Positions 47,150 through 58,355 of a DNA stretch of 64,000 bases are shown here, piece by piece. The position numbers were made by a program, and so were the translations under genes. The notes beneath the pieces are model-generated. The model was not told where the DNA came from and did no database searches. It saw only the letters and a list, made by a program, of their open reading frames with translations. Source of the stretch: Zonotrichia leucophrys gambelii (Eukaryota; Chordata; Aves; Passeriformes; Passerellidae); NCBI RefSeq assembly GCF_028769735.1, contig NC_088187.1, forward strand, positions 10,333,532-10,397,531, written 5' to 3'. Every line of letters begins with the position of its first letter. Position 1 is the first letter of the stretch.

Positions 47150-48485
47150 TTCAAGGCTGCTTTTATCAGCACAAACCACTAGTCAGTAGCTCGAGAAATG
47201 CCTCGCATTCATGGTCGAGCAAAACCTCAGTGAAAACAAACAATTTCTCATCAGCTTTTACAGCAGGAGTAGCTGAGAATGGACTGGATGTGCAGAAAAA
47301 TGTTGGAAAATTGGGGAGAAATTTCAGCTTTTATCAGTATAAACTGCGATTCAATAGCTGGAGAAATACCTCGCATTCATGGTCAAGCAAAACCTCCATG
47401 AAAATAATTTCTCATCAGCCTTTCCAGCAGGAATAGATGAGAACAGATTGTATGTGCAGGAAAAATGTTGGAAAATTGGGAAAAAACATTGTAAAATTGG
47501 GAAGAAACATTGGAAAATCGGGGAGAAATGTCAGCTTTATCTGCATGAACTACTATTCAGTAGATTGAGAAATACCTCGCATTCATAGTTGAAAACAAAA
47601 TTTCTCATCAGCCTTTCTAGCAGGGGTAGCTGAGAACAGATTGGATGTGCAGAAAAAATGCTGGAAAACTGGGGAAAATGTTGGAAAACCGGGGAGAAAT
47701 GTCAGATTTATCAGCATGAACTGCTATTCAATAGCTCGAGAAATCCTTCGCATTCATGGTCAAGCAAAACCTCCAAGAAAACAAATTTCTCATCAGCCTT
47801 TCCACCAGGAGTAGCTGAGAACAACAGACTGGATGTGCAGGAAAGATGTTGGAAAATCAGGAAAAAACATTGGAAAATCAGGAAGAAACATTGGAAAATC
47901 GGGGAGAAATGTCAGATTTATCGGCATGAACCGCTATTCAGTAGCTTGATCATGGTTGAGCAAAACCTCGGTGAAAACAAGCAATTCCTCATCAGCCTTT
48001 CCAGCAGGGGTAGCTGATGGATGTGCAGGAAAAAAATGTTGGAAAACTGGGGAAAAACGTTGGAAAATCAGGAAGAAACATTGGAAAATCAGGAAGAAAC
48101 ATTGGAAAATCGGGGAGAAATGTCAGATTTATCGACATGAACTGCTATTCAGTAGCTTGATCATGGTTGAGCAAAACCTCAGTGAAAACAAGCAATCAGC
48201 CTTTCCAGCAGGGGTAGCTGATGGATGTGCAGGGAAAAAATGTTGGAAAACTGGGGAAAAACGTTGGAAAATCGGGAAGAAACATTGGAAAATCAGGAAG
48301 AAACATTGGAAAATCGGGGAGAAATGTCAGATTTATTGGCATGAACCGCTATTCAGTAGCTTGATCATGGTTGAGCAAAACCTCATCAGCCTTTCCAGCA
48401 GGGGTAGCTGATGGATGTGCAGGAAAAAAATGTTGGAAAACTGGGTAAAAACGTTATAAAATCGGGAAGAAACATTGGAAAATGT
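47150..48485. repeat. about 190-bp tandem repeat, seven copies, nested 22-bp units
   Basis: The marker CCTTTCCAGCAGGGGTAGCTGA (or a variant) recurs near 47255, 47418, 47610, 47797, 47994, 48197 and 48388. Within units a 21-22 bp element (GGAAAATCAGGAAGAAACATT) is duplicated one to four times, making unit length vary from 163 to 203 bp. Later copies have lost the GAGAAATACCTCGCATTC segment. Confidence 0.93.
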
Positions 48486-48900
48486 CATTACGAATATTCG
48501 GCCTCCGCGGGCCAACGTTCTCTGGGTTTTCCTGCCACGCAATTCCTCCTTTTCCTCGGGGATCCTCTGGAGGCCGCAGCTCTCCAGGGCTGGAAGCCTC
48601 AGGAAGCGGCCGGGAGCCTGTGGTGATGTCACTGTCACATTGGGCCAGACCTGGCTCTGTTGATATTAGCCCGGGCTAATCACCGCGCTAATTGGGCGGC
48701 CACGACGCGGAGCAGCTCGGCTTTCACTTCAACTGCTCACCCAAATGAGGTTTGACTCAAATGTAATACTTTATATCAACACACGGGATGGCTGTAAAAA
48801 TAATACCACATGTGCTGGTGCCTCTTTTTAATAAGTGTCTTCCTCAATTTTCCCTGCTGGATGAGGCACTCGAACGTACACGTAATTAAGGTTATTTAAG
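48486..48900. promoter_or_regulatory. CpG-rich unique element with palindrome (putative)
   Basis: Directly after the tandem array the composition becomes GC- and CpG-rich (48490-48720), unlike the surroundings. 48665-48680 is a perfect 16-bp palindrome (ATTAGCCCGGGCTAAT) carrying two opposed TAAT homeodomain-type cores. Another core lies close by (GCGCTAATTGG, 48686-48696). A regulatory role is inference; it is not part of any repeat seen in the window. Confidence 0.35.
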
Positions 48901-49317
48901 GGATATCAATTGAAAAAATGCACCCGCAGGAGGCTGAACATGACTGATGGAGCTCCCAAAAGTCAGCTGCCAGAATTTCCTGCAGCAACTTCTACAATTT
49001 GATCTTCCCCACATTGCCCGGGACAGGAATAAGCTGGAAATCTCTCGCTTTGCTCTTTTTGCCTGGGTACAAAATGGGTTTGGAATGGTGGGTTTATGGT
49101 TTGGTGGCAATTTCTGTGGGAATCGTGGGGAATAGAAAAAGCTGAAAAGCACCAGGAAAAGCAGAGCTGGGCTGGTTTTGTGTAGCTGGTGGAGAGACAG
49201 AAAACAAACATCTCTCTGCTCAGAGCTGATGGAAGAGTTCTTCAGAGCCCTGAGACAAAATTGTGCCCAAAATAAGATGGAAAGGCACAGGGAAAAGATC
49301 TCCTGCAGCAGAATTTT
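48901..49317. other. unique sequence, no gene recognised
   Basis: A minus-strand frame of 156 codons spans 48892-49362 but shows no domain and runs into the CR1 relic. Confidence 0.4.
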
Positions 49318-49630
49318 CATGGATTCATGAAAATTGGGTTGGAAGTGACCTTTAAAGGCCACCTAGTCCAGTCCCAAGACCATCTCCCACTAAACCACAT
49401 CTCCCAAAGCTCCATCCACCCCGACCATGAACATTCCCATGGATGGAGCCTCCACCACCTCTCTGAGCTGTTTTACCTCTCCCATTTTAAACTTTTCTTC
49501 TCTATATCCAGTCTAAATCTAACCCAATTTAGTTTAAAGCCGTATCTCCTTGTCTTAGGCCCTTCTAAAAGTTTTCCCTCATTTTTTATATAAACCCTCT
49601 TTAAGAACAGAAAGTCTGCAGTGAGTTTTC
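49318..49630 (-). mobile_element. CR1 LINE fragment (about 310 bp)
   Basis: GGGTTGGAAGTGACCTTTAA, then TAGTCCAGTCCC, AACATTCCCATGGATGGAGC, then AATCTAACCCAATTTAGTTT and CTCCTTGTCTTAGGCC follow the order of the CR1 3' untranslated end in reverse complement. It is older and longer than the other two relics and lacks coding sequence. Confidence 0.9.
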
Positions 49631-50111
49631 CATGGAGTTTTCCATGTATTTCTTTTTTTAGTTGTCTTTTTGCTCTGTTAAATTTTCCCAGCATTCCTAA
49701 AAGGAGAGATGTTTCCAGCACACATAAAAATATTAATTTCATGCCCAATTACCCTAGGGATGCTTCGAGGATGCAGCACCCTGTGCTCAGAGATGTCCCA
49801 GAAGGTGGAACACAGGAATTCCAGCATTCCAGCATTCACCATTCCATGGACAGCACCAGGTGCACGATGGAATCGTCCTCCTCACAATTTTATGGCAATG
49901 GATGCTTCCCATGTTTCTGCTCCAGAGCTTTAATCTCAGCAGGACTCTGTTCACCAGGAGAACATCTTCATTTCCTTAATGAAGAAAATCCAATGTGTGC
50001 TTTGGCCAAGATAAAAAAAAAAACAAACCTACAAAAATTCCCAAATCCAATGGCAAACAATTGTTCATGGAACAGATCAGCCAATATTTGTATTAAAGGC
50101 AGCCCAGTTTT
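49631..50111. other. unique sequence
   Basis: No gene or element recognised. Confidence 0.4.
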
Positions 50112-50155
50112 TGTATTTGTATTTGTATTTGTATTTGTATTTGTATTTGTATTTA
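50112..50155. repeat. (GTATTT)n microsatellite
   Basis: About seven perfect GTATTT units. Confidence 0.95.
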
Positions 50156-50374
50156 ATGCACTGAGTGCTAAAAAATGAGATTTGGGTTCTGCCACAAAAC
50201 CCCAAACCAAAATCCTGTTGCTGGTTTTATAATTCTGTTGTTGTTTGACGGCACAGAGCCCTCACCTCGTGCTCTGATGTCGTTTGGTGGCTGATGCAGC
50301 TGGAAAAGGATTTTCTGATTTGTCAGACAGGTCTTGATAAGGCAGAAAGAGTTTCCAACATAAAATAATACCAA

Positions 50375-50415
50375 GAATAGCTATAGCTATAGCTATAGAT
50401 ATAGGTATATAGAGA
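50375..50415. repeat. short (AGCTAT)n run
   Basis: AGCTATAGCTATAGCTATAG followed by ATATAGGTATATAG. The unit is close to a palindrome. Confidence 0.85.
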
Positions 50416-50528
50416 AATATAGATAAAAACAATAATTTGTGTTTAGATCTAAATCTAAACACAAAATACAGTGTCAAACCCTTTCAATCCCAATCCTAAC
50501 CCAAACAGAAAAAAGACAAAACCACAAA

Positions 50529-50532
50529 AAAT

Positions 50533-50619
<87 letters not shown>

Positions 50620-50675
50620 GTTATTGTTATTGTTATTGTTATTGTTATTGTTATTGTTATTGTTATTATTATATA
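50529..50675. repeat. (ATA)n then (TTATTG)n microsatellite
   Basis: About 27 TAA/ATA units (50532-50612) pass into about nine TTATTG units. Homopolymeric I and L frames result. Confidence 0.95.
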
Positions 50676-50837
50676 CAATAAAGTGGTTTAATTATTGATC
50701 CAATTATGGATTCTCATAGAACCCAGCTAAAGTTTTCCTACATTTTTTTTGGGTGAATGAGCTCAAACTAAAAAGGATCTTTGCTCCAGGAGGAGCAAAA
50801 TCAGCAAATTTTCTGGAAAGTGAATTTTGCTGTGGGG

Positions 50838-52650
50838 GTACTGGGGACAGGTAAAGGTGATACAGAGACTTTATCATTAGAAGGTGTGAAAAACAAAATA
50901 ATTATTAGAAATCTATAGCTCTTATAGAAACAATGGTGGATTTAAGACTTGATTGGCTTTTAGGAATCTTCTCTCACACTATTGGTGAATTGAATATTGA
51001 ATATTGAATATTGAATATTGAATATTGAATATTGAATATTGAATATTGAATCTTCTCTCACACTATTGGTGAATTGAATAATGAATATTGAATATTGAAT
51101 ATTGAATATTGAATATTGAATCTTCTCTCACACTATTGGTGAATTGAATATTGAATATCGAATATCAAATATTGAATATTGAATATTGAATCTTCTCTCA
51201 CACTATTGGTGAATTGAATATTGAATATCGAATACTGAATATTGAATATTGAATATTGAATCTTCTCTCACACTATTGGTGAATTGAATATTGAATATTG
51301 AATCTTCTTTCACAGTACTGGTGAATTGAATATCGAATATTGAATCTTCTCTCACACTACTGAATTATGAATAGCACACTCTGGAGAACCATATCTATAA
51401 ACAACAGTTCCAGAAAAAGAGACAATAATCGTTTGAATTTTTCTCTCTGAGTTTCTCACAGTTTCTCACTGCTTCCCAAGATTTTCCTGGCAGAGCCATG
51501 TATCTCTCTGCTCAGAGAAAATGTGAATATTGCAGAAGTAGATTTGGCAGATCCCTGTAGAACCCCGTGGTACTGGGGACAGGTAAAGGTGATAGGGAGA
51601 TTTTATCACTAGAAGGTATGAAAAACAAAATTATTATTAGAAATCTATATCCCTTATAGAAGCAATGGTGGATTTAAGACTTGATTGGCTTTTAGGAATC
51701 TTGTCTCACACTATTGGTGAATTGAATATTGAATATCGAATATCAAATACTGAATATTGAATATTGAATCTTCTTTCACAGTATTGGTGAATTGAATATC
51801 GAATATTGAATCTTCTCTCACACTACTGAATTATGAATAGCTTGGCGGATGGTGGATTTAAGACTTGATTGGCTTTTAGGAATCTTCTTTCACACTATTG
51901 GTGAATTGAATATTGAATATTGAATATTGAATATTGAATCTTCTCTCTCACTATTGGTGAATTATGAATGATAGCCATATCTATAAACAACGGTTCCAGA
52001 AAGAGAGACAATAATCGTTTGAATTTTTCTCTCTGAGTTTGTCACAGTTTCTCTCAACTTCCCAGGATTTTCCTGGCAGAACCGTGTCCCTCTCTGCTCA
52101 GAGAAAATGTGAATATTGCAGAAGTAGATGTGGCAGATCCCTGTAGAATCCCGTGGTACTGGGGACAGGTAAAGGTGATAGAGAGATTTTATCACTAGAA
52201 GGTGTGAAAAACAAAATTATTATTAGAAATCTATATCTCTTATAGAAGCAATGGTGGATTTAAGACTTGATTGGCTTTTAGGAATCTTCTCTCACACTAT
52301 TGGTGAATTGAATATTGAATATCGAATATTGAATATTGAATATTGAATATTGAATATTGAATCTTCTCTCACACTACTGAATTATGAATAGCTTGGCGGA
52401 TGGTGGATTTAAGACTTGATTGGCTTTTAGGAATCTTCTTTCACACTATTGGTGAATTATGAATGAGAGCCATATCAATAAACAACGGTTCCAGAAAGAG
52501 AGATAACAATTGTTTGTATTTTTCTCTCTGAGTTTGTCACAGTTTCTCTCAACTTGCCAGGATTTTCCTGGCAGAACCGTGTCCCTCTCTGCTCAGAGAA
52601 AATGTGAATATTGCAGAGGAGGATGCGGCAGATCCCTGCAGAATCCCGGT
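50838..52650. repeat. three-level higher-order repeat, 1.8 kb
   Basis: Large units start with TACTGGGGACAGGTAAAGGT at 50839, 51571 and 52157 (periods 732 and 586; the third is partial, ending near 52650). Inside each is a mid-level unit (CTTCTCTCACACTATTGGTG AATTGAAT...) present up to six times, and inside that a 7-bp (TGAATAT)n run. The non-repeat arm (TTTCCTGGCAGAACCGTGTC ... AATGTGAATATTGCAGAAG) is well conserved among copies. Confidence 0.95.
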
Positions 52651-53261
52651 GTTCCCAAAGAGGGCACTGACGCTCCGCACAGCAAAGGGGACAGCTCAGA
52701 AATCCTCGGCCAGGCATAAATCTCCACCAAGAAATCTGTCTTAGCACGTCCACCTCAGGAAAAGGGGAATTATTACACTTAATTAAAGTGTATTGACACC
52801 ACATGTGGCCCCACCTCTCGCTTTTTTGGCTTTATTAATGGCAGCAGAGCTGGGCCAGGGGGGCAGACAGGGCTCTCCAAACACAGCCCTGCTTTTCCCC
52901 GGCCTCATTTCTGCCTCTCAGCTATTTCTGCTGGTCCCTATTTCAGCCTGGGGATCAGCCCAGCTCTGCGTGTTAACCCTCCTGGAGCCATTCTTCGCAT
53001 TTATTCGCAGAATAATTCAGTGATCTGTTCATTCTGGGGTGCTGGGAGTTGTTGGTTTGGTTTTGCAGGGGAGCTGTTTCCATAAAAGTTGCACACAGAA
53101 TAATTCCTGCTCCTGCAGAGACCTTGGTCTGTAATTCACAAGGAATCTCAGTTGGAACAGAGAGAATTCGCTCAAATCTTGAGTTTTGTGCCCAGATTTA
53201 TCCCTCTCACTGAGGATCCCTAATTTAGAGTGCAATCCTTCAGGTCTAACATGAGGAACAA
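52651..53261. other. unique sequence, no gene recognised
   Basis: Pyrimidine-rich patch 52800-52990 with short frames. No exon is supported. Confidence 0.4.
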
Positions 53262-53520
53262 GATCAGGGCATCGTGGGCCGCACAGAATTTAACATTTTC
53301 ATTTAAGATTTTAAACCCTTAACATCCTGGGGCACACAGAATTTAACAATTATTATTTAAGATTTCAAACCCTCAGCATCCTGGGGCACACAGAATTTAA
53401 CAATTATTATTTAGGATTTCAAACCCTCAGCATCCTGGGGCACACAGAATTTAACATTTTGATTTAGGATTTCAAACCCTTAACATCCTGGGCCACAGGG
53501 AATTTTATTCAGGATTTCAA
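53262..53520. repeat. about 60-bp tandem repeat, four copies
   Basis: CATCCTGGGGCACACAGAAT, TTAACAATTATTATTTAAGA and TTTCAAACCCTCAG recur about four times. The first and last copies are most diverged. Confidence 0.92.
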
Positions 53521-53795
53521 ATTTTAGTTTTAGGTTTAAAAGTTTTTTTTAGATTTAACAGTGAGGTCCTGGCAGGGAGATAAGGGAATGTCCACACACA
53601 CAGGAGCAGGATCTGCCCCTTTGGAAGAGCCTCGTGCTCACTGGAACTTTTATTTTTTAATTTTGGAAGGAAATTGTGTGGCTGGAATGCAGAACTGGGA
53701 ATCTGAGCAGAAAAACCAAGGGAATTCTGATTTTCTGCACCAGTTAAAAACCTGCCCTGGTGGAATTCCACACATTTCCCCAATCACAGAGCAGT
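53521..53795. other. unique spacer
   Basis: T-rich patch near 53520-53560. Nothing recognisable is present. Confidence 0.4.
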
Positions 53796-54548
53796 GCTGT
53801 GATGTTCAGTGATATGACATCAATATCAGGTTTGGTATTCAGTGATGTGACATCAATATCAGGTTTGATATCCAGTGGATATTCGCTCTCCACTGAATAT
53901 CAAATATGGGAATTTTTCCCATTCACTGAACACCAAATATGGGAATTTTTCAAATCCAATGAGGAAAATTCAGCAAAAAAAAGAAGGATTTAATGAAGAT
54001 ATCTTTAGAAGAGGTGGGACGTGAGCAGGTCTATGACATCAATATCAGATTTGGTATTCAGTAATATGGCATCAATATCAGATTTGGTATTCAGTGATGT
54101 GACATCAGTATCAGGTTTGATATTCAGCGATATGAAATCAATATCAGATTTGATATTCAGTGATATGACATCAATATCAGGTTTGATATCCAGTGGATAT
54201 TCACTCTCCACTGAATATCAAATATGGGAATTTTTCCCATTCACTGAACACCAAATATGGGAATTTTTTAAATCCAATGAGGAAAATTCAGCAAAAAAAG
54301 GAAGAAGGATTTAATGAAGATATCTTTAGAAGAGGTGGGATGTGAGCAGGTCTATGACATCAATATCAGATTTGGTATTCAGTGATGTGACAGTATCAGG
54401 TTTGATATTCAGTGATATGAAATCAATATCAGATTGTATATTCAGTGATATGACATCAATATCAGGTTTGATATTCAGTGGATATTCACTCTCCACTGAA
54501 TATCAAATATGGGAATTTTTCCCGACTACTGAATATCAAATATGATAT
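53796..54548. repeat. about 320-bp higher-order repeat with 30-bp subunits
   Basis: Blocks beginning at TCTATGACATCAATATCAGA recur at 54030 and 54351, with an incomplete first block from about 53811. Each holds two to six 28-33 bp subunits (GACATCAATATCAGGTTTGA TATTCAGTGATAT) and a second motif pair (ATCAAATATGGGAATTTTTC). The block from GAGGAAAATTCAGC to GTGAGCAGG is almost identical between the first two. Confidence 0.94.
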
Positions 54549-55140
54549 AAGAGTGAAGTTCCACAGCACTCTGTGAGACTGTGACATAGATAAGAACTGA
54601 TAAACATCTGAGTCCAACAAGAAATACCCTCCAGCACATTTAATCCCAATTTTGGCAGAGAAAAAAGCAAAAAATTCATCATAAATACAAAATTTTCCCC
54701 CATTAGCTCAGGAAAAATCAGCTTTTGGGGAGATCAGCGATTTGGAATTCTCAGTGCAGGGGAAGGCAGGGAAATCCATGCAGACAAATCCAGAGCAGAA
54801 GGAAAACAGGGGCAGGAAAAAGGAGCTGAGCCCCCTCAGTGTGTCCCTGCAAACACCTCACACCCAGGGCTGCACAAATTTCATTCCCTGCACAACAATT
54901 CCCCAAGGAGCAAACACCAACTCTGCCACCTTCCCTTTTTCCATATTTTGAAGCCAATGGAAGAGATGACCAAGGGGCTGAGCCTGTCTTTGAGGGCTGT
55001 TTGAGAATTCCCAGGGCACAGACGAGTGCTGAGGGCTCCAACCACTTGAAAACCCCAGAAACTGCAGAGCTGTCCTCAGCGGTTTGGGGAGAGCTGAACC
55101 TTTCAGCATCCATTTCTACCCTGCTGGCTAAAACACCACC
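54549..55140. other. unique sequence, no gene recognised
   Basis: Overlapping frames on both strands (83-120 codons, 54742-55189) carry no domain. Confidence 0.4.
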
Positions 55141-55146
55141 CTGGGC

Positions 55147-55767
55147 TGTGGGATCTCAGGATCTGAGTCCTGGGATGCCGGGCCTCTGAGACCACCCTTG
55201 GGGGGCTCGGGAGTCCTGGAATGTTCCAGAAGTGTCTGGTGGCTGGACTTTGATCCTACACAGGAGACGACACCTGTATGAGGACAGGAGGGTTTCACCG
55301 GGGTGAATGGTGAAGGGATTGGTTAATTAGAGAGTGAGACACAGGGTTTAGGATTTATGTACAGGGGGGTTTAGAGAAGTAAGATGGAGGAATTGGGGCC
55401 TGTCCTGTCCTCCTTCTTCTTCCTCTTCTCCTCCATCTTCTTTGGCCACGGTGGCACCTTTGGATTGGTTATTACTGAGAGTGCACCGAGTTATAAGAAT
55501 AGATGGTATTGGGGAAAAATGATAAATATTGTACACGTAACCATGGGTATAAAGATAGGTGACTGCCCCGGAGGGCAGCACAGTGTGCTCATGGCTGGCT
55601 GCTGAGCAGATCTCTGTTCGGCTGAAAGAAAATTCTTTAGATAAACAATTAATAAACATAAAAACCGAAAGAAGAACTGAAGCCTCTTCTCGTCCTTCGA
55701 TACGCGGGCTGCCCCAAGGCCACCCCGGGCCTTTCCAGGCCCCTCAAACAGCCGAGATAACCAGACA
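55147..55767 (+). mobile_element. solo LTR, family A, subtype 2 (621 bp)
   Basis: Perfect 6-bp duplication CTGGGC (55141-55146 and 55768-55773). TATAAA lies at 55548-55553 and AATAAA at 55651-55656. The LTR-long frame (from 55384) is broken after 73 codons by an extra base in GACTGCCCCGGAGG (others read GACTGTCCGGAGG). It ends AGATAACCAGACA, the subtype 2 signature. Confidence 0.95.
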
Positions 55768-55773
55768 CTGGGC

Positions 55774-56519
55774 AGGCTATTTTTGACACTCAGCTGGGAG
55801 CGGAGCAGCAGACAGGCCCTGCAGATGGTTATCTGTGGTTAAAAGTCCAGAAAATGCTGTAAAAGTGTGTAAATCCGAGGAATCTGGCCAAATTCCAGCG
55901 GCGGTAATCCCTTCTCCCAATATTCCTGCTGCTGTTGCAGTTGGAAAACCATCCTGCCATATTTCAGCCCAGCTTTGGCCGCTCTTGCCCTGCAATAAAT
56001 TGGAAGTTGTTCTGTGAGGAGCTCTCGGTTTTTTGCAGAAATCTCTGATCATTGTCATCCATTCTGGCACCACTCAAGACGGCCAGAATTTAAAATCAAT
56101 TAACAGGCCTTTCCCTGTTATCATTGGCATCTCCTTCTCATCCAGCCAGGACAAGTTCAACCCTCATAAAAGTGAAAAACAATCTATTTCTGGAGGTAAT
56201 ACAGCAACAGCAGAGGAGAGCTGGTGAGTTCTCATCATACTTTTACTGACAGGAGTTTTCTGGGAATAAAAAATTCACACAGAGGAGGTTTGGATGGGGG
56301 AAAGGGTGATCTGGCATGCAGCAAAGAGATTTAGCCCTGCTCACTTCGCACCCTCAGCTCATCGTGTTTTTCCCTTCAGGTTATCACGGAAATCCATCAA
56401 AACAAAATCTGTGCTGAGCTTAAAATACTCCAAGGCAGAGCCCAACCCTTCTCTGGGTTTGGCTGGGGCAGCCAAGGCAGGGTTGGGTTTCTGTGGCTGC
56501 TCCCAGGTCTCTGTCAGCA
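55774..56519. other. unique sequence, no gene recognised
   Basis: Non-repetitive, balanced composition. The short frames lack domains. 56030-56220 looks complex enough to be single-copy and alignable, but no function is evident. Confidence 0.4.
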
Positions 56520-56598
56520 GAGGGATTCCGTTCTTTTCCAGGGATTCCGTTCTTTTCCAGGGATTTCATTCTTTTCCAGGGATTTCATTCCTTTCCAT
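56520..56598. repeat. 19-bp tandem repeat, four copies
   Basis: GGGATTCCGTTCTTTTCCA twice, then GGGATTTCATTCTTTTCCA and a CCTTTCCA variant. Confidence 0.93.
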
Positions 56599-56789
56599 GG
56601 CTCTGTGCTCAGCTTTGTCAGCAGCCAGGGCAGGACAGGATTCATGTTTTGGGCAGCATTTCCTGAAAGGATGGAGCATCCCCAGCTCTGAGAGCTCTGG
56701 AATTTGCATCAGCCCCAAATGCAGCTTCTGTTCCATGGGAAGTTCCAGCAGAAATCCCTGTGTTGCATGGGAGAAGCCTAAAAATCACC

Positions 56790-57110
56790 TGGAAACCTCC
56801 CCTGATTCACAGATAAAGCAGAAAAACCCTTTATCCTCCCTTGATTCACAGATAAAGCAAAAATAAAAACTTTATCCTGCCCTGATTCACAGATAAAGCA
56901 AAAATAAAAACTTTATTCTCCTCTCATTCACAGATAAAGCAAAAATAAAAACTTTATCCTGCCCTGATTCACAGATAAAGCAAAAATAAAAACTTTATCC
57001 TGCCCTGATTCACAGATAAAGCAAAAATAAAAACTTTATTCTCCTCTCATTCACAGATAAAGCAAAAATAAAAACTTTATCCTGCCCTGATGCACAGATA
57101 AAGCAGAAAA
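56790..57110. repeat. about 40-bp minisatellite
   Basis: About eight units of CTGATTCACAGATAAAGCAA, AAATAAAAACTTTATCCTGC, with TTCTCCTCTCATTC variants. It leads directly into the larger 330-bp repeat, which contains the same GATTCACAGATAAAGCA motif. Confidence 0.93.
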
Positions 57111-58355
57111 AAGCCCAAACTTTATCTGTGCTCTGACACTCAGCATTTCTGAAATAAACCTCACACGAACCCATCTCCTGACAAAAAATGATAATTAATA
57201 CAGGGATTACCACCAATAACAGCTCACAGCAGAGCTTGGGGAGCTCCTTTCTTATCTCCAAGCCCACAATCAGCACCTGGCCGGGGCAGGATCTGCACAT
57301 TTCCCACTGCAAGGCGAGGAGGAGCATCTGGAAGCAGCTGGAAATAATTCTGTGAATCCCTTGATTCACAGATAAAGCAAAAAAACCCCTTTATCCTCCT
57401 CTGATTCACAGATAAAGCAAAAAAAAAAAACCAAAAACCAGCTTTATTTGTGCCCTGACACTCAGCATTTATTTCTGAAACAAACCTCAGACAAACCCAA
57501 GCGAATCCATCTCCCGACAAAAAATGATAATTAATACAGGGATTACCACCAATAACAGCTCACAGCAGAGCTTGGGGAGCTCCTTTCTTATCTCCAAGCC
57601 CACAATCAGCACCTGGCCGGGGCAGGATCTGCACATTTCCTATTGCAAGGCAAGGAGGAGCATCTGGAAGCAGCTGGAATGATTCTGTGAATCCCTTGAT
57701 TCACAGATAAAGCAAAAAAACCCAACTTTATCCTCCCATGATTCACTGATAAAGCAAAAGAAAAAAAAAAGCTTTATTTGTGCTCTGACACTCAGCATTT
57801 ATTTCTGAAACAAACCTCAGACAAACCCAAGCGAATCCATCTCCCGACACAAAATTATAATTATTTCAAGGAATGCCACCAATAACAGCTCACAGCAGAG
57901 CTTGGGGAGCTCCTTTCTTATCTCCAAGCCCACAATCAGCACCTGGCCGGGGCAGGATCTGCACATTTCCTATTGCAAGGCAAGGAGGAGCATCTGGAAG
58001 CAGCTGGAAATAATTCTGTGAATCCCTTGATTCAGAGATAAAGCAAAAAAACCCCTTTATCCTCCTCTGATTCACAGATAAAGCAAAAAAGAAAAAAAAA
58101 AAAAACAGCTTTATTTGTGCTCTGACGCTCAGCATTTATTTCTGAAACAAACCTCAGACAAACCCAAGCGAATCCATCTCCCGACACAAAATTATAATTA
58201 TTTCAAGGAATGCCACCAATAACAGCTCACAGCAGAGCTTGGGGAGCTCCTTTCTTATCTCCAAGCCCACAATCAGCACCTGGCTGGGGCAGGATCTGCA
58301 CATTTCCCACTGCAAGGCGAGGAGGAGCATCTGGAAGCAGCTGGAAATAATTCGG
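57111..58355. repeat. about 330-bp higher-order repeat, four copies
   Basis: The marker CAGCATTT lies at 57141, 57473, 57793 and 58130 (periods 332, 320 and 337). Shared landmarks are CACCAATAACAGCTCACAGC, AGCTCCTTTCTTATCTCCAA and CAGCACCTGGCCGGGGCAGG. Copies end with GATTCACAGATAAAGC minisatellite units and a variable A run. The fourth copy breaks off in GGAAATAATTCGGGAGCGCA. Similar minus-strand frames recur in each copy but contain no recognised domain. Confidence 0.95.
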
